Source: JAZQQB01 sp045628865
GTDB taxonomy: Bacteria > Bacillota > Clostridia > Lachnospirales > Lachnospiraceae
Assembly (NCBI GenBank): GCA_045628865.1
Contig: JAZQQB010000043.1
Span: 1 to 22,622 of the forward strand
Length of the DNA: 22,622 nucleotides
Reading direction: 5' to 3'
Shown here piece after piece: positions 22,484 through 22,622 of this stretch (positions within the stretch are counted from its first letter, which is position 1; every line of letters begins with the position of its first letter). The position numbers were made by a program, and so were the translations under genes. A model generated the notes under the pieces. That model was not told the origin of the DNA. It saw nothing but the letters and a program-made list of their open reading frames with translations, and searched no databases.

Positions 22484-22622
22484 TCGAGTAGGAGGAATTT
22501 CTCTTAAATGAGAAATTCCGACCTCTCACACCACCGTGCGTACCGTTCGGTACACGGCGGTTCAATCAACTTAACAAGTTACATACCTTTCGGTGTAGTA
22601 ATCTAACATTGAGACTAGTCCA
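22483..22622 (-). mobile_element. 3' end of a group II intron (domains V and VI)
   Basis: On the minus strand a 34-base domain V (22563-22530) folds as ACCGCCGTG/CACGGTGGT with a CG bulge and TACC-GAAC-GGTA tip. Domain VI follows as GGAATTTCTC/GAGAAATTCC (22494-22519) with a loop, then CCTACTCGAT, giving a bulged A about 7 bases from a terminal AT. The conserved GGTGGTGTGAGAGG stretch is typical of bacterial group II introns. The rest of the intron and its reverse transcriptase/maturase lie beyond the window. Its orientation is opposite to the FliY-like gene, so it cannot splice from that transcript. Confidence 0.85.

Noticed and set aside
22563..22622. C-terminus of the intron-encoded reverse transcriptase
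   Set aside because: Short open frames exist on the minus strand but none shows a recognisable maturase or HNH motif in 60 bases.

Overview
The window looks like chromosome from a motile, low-GC Firmicute, most likely a gut Lachnospiraceae (Lachnospira/Roseburia/Agathobacter type). This is inferred from gene content and style: strong AGGAGG-type ribosome sites, AT-rich intergenic DNA, a CBS/DRTGG-type manganese pyrophosphatase, a YjfB motility protein, a FliY-like protein, an HPt protein of a type I associate with Lachnospiraceae, and uronate/fucoside catabolism. No rRNA, tRNA, CRISPR array or phage module was seen.

Left part (1-4640, all minus strand): a structured dispersed repeat, a small XRE regulator with its own promoter and a palindromic operator candidate, PspA, a large Sel1-repeat protein with an internal duplication, and a three-domain S1 RNA-binding protein with a terminator-like hairpin in its leader. 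Divergent from these is a NYN-nuclease-like protein carrying three AT-hooks and a histone-H1-like lysine-rich tail. A 566-base gene-free stretch follows, with a terminator, a predicted promoter-to-terminator small RNA, a second copy of the structured repeat, and then HU.

Middle part (7277-14346): a membrane protein, a 73-aa hypothetical, and a signalling block. In that block a degenerate HD-GYP protein (+) converges on an intact HD-GYP c-di-GMP phosphodiesterase (-). The latter ends a three-gene run: unknown 105-aa protein, HPt-like protein whose phospho-histidine position is glutamate, HD-GYP. Then come MurD with a small upstream gene and a charged hypothetical protein. Spo0A-box-like TTCGACA/TGTCGAA sites are concentrated in the gaps before the Sel1 gene, the degenerate HD-GYP and the HPt/HD-GYP run.

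Right part (14400-22622): a LacI-family regulator and uronate isomerase form an operon. Its promoter is bracketed by two near-identical 14-bp palindromes, suggesting autoregulation by looping. Convergent to it is a cytoplasmic GH95 fucosidase/galactosidase, preceded on the same strand by the Mn-dependent pyrophosphatase. YjfB has a SigD-like promoter, and divergent from it is a FliY-like gene containing only the CheC-like half. That gene ends exactly where an antisense group II intron 3' end (domains V and VI) begins; the intron runs off the window.

The most unusual items are the paired intact/degenerate HD-GYP proteins with the His-to-Glu HPt, the covarying structured repeat lying just beyond terminators, the H1-like NYN protein, and the FliY stop codon apparently completed by intron sequence.
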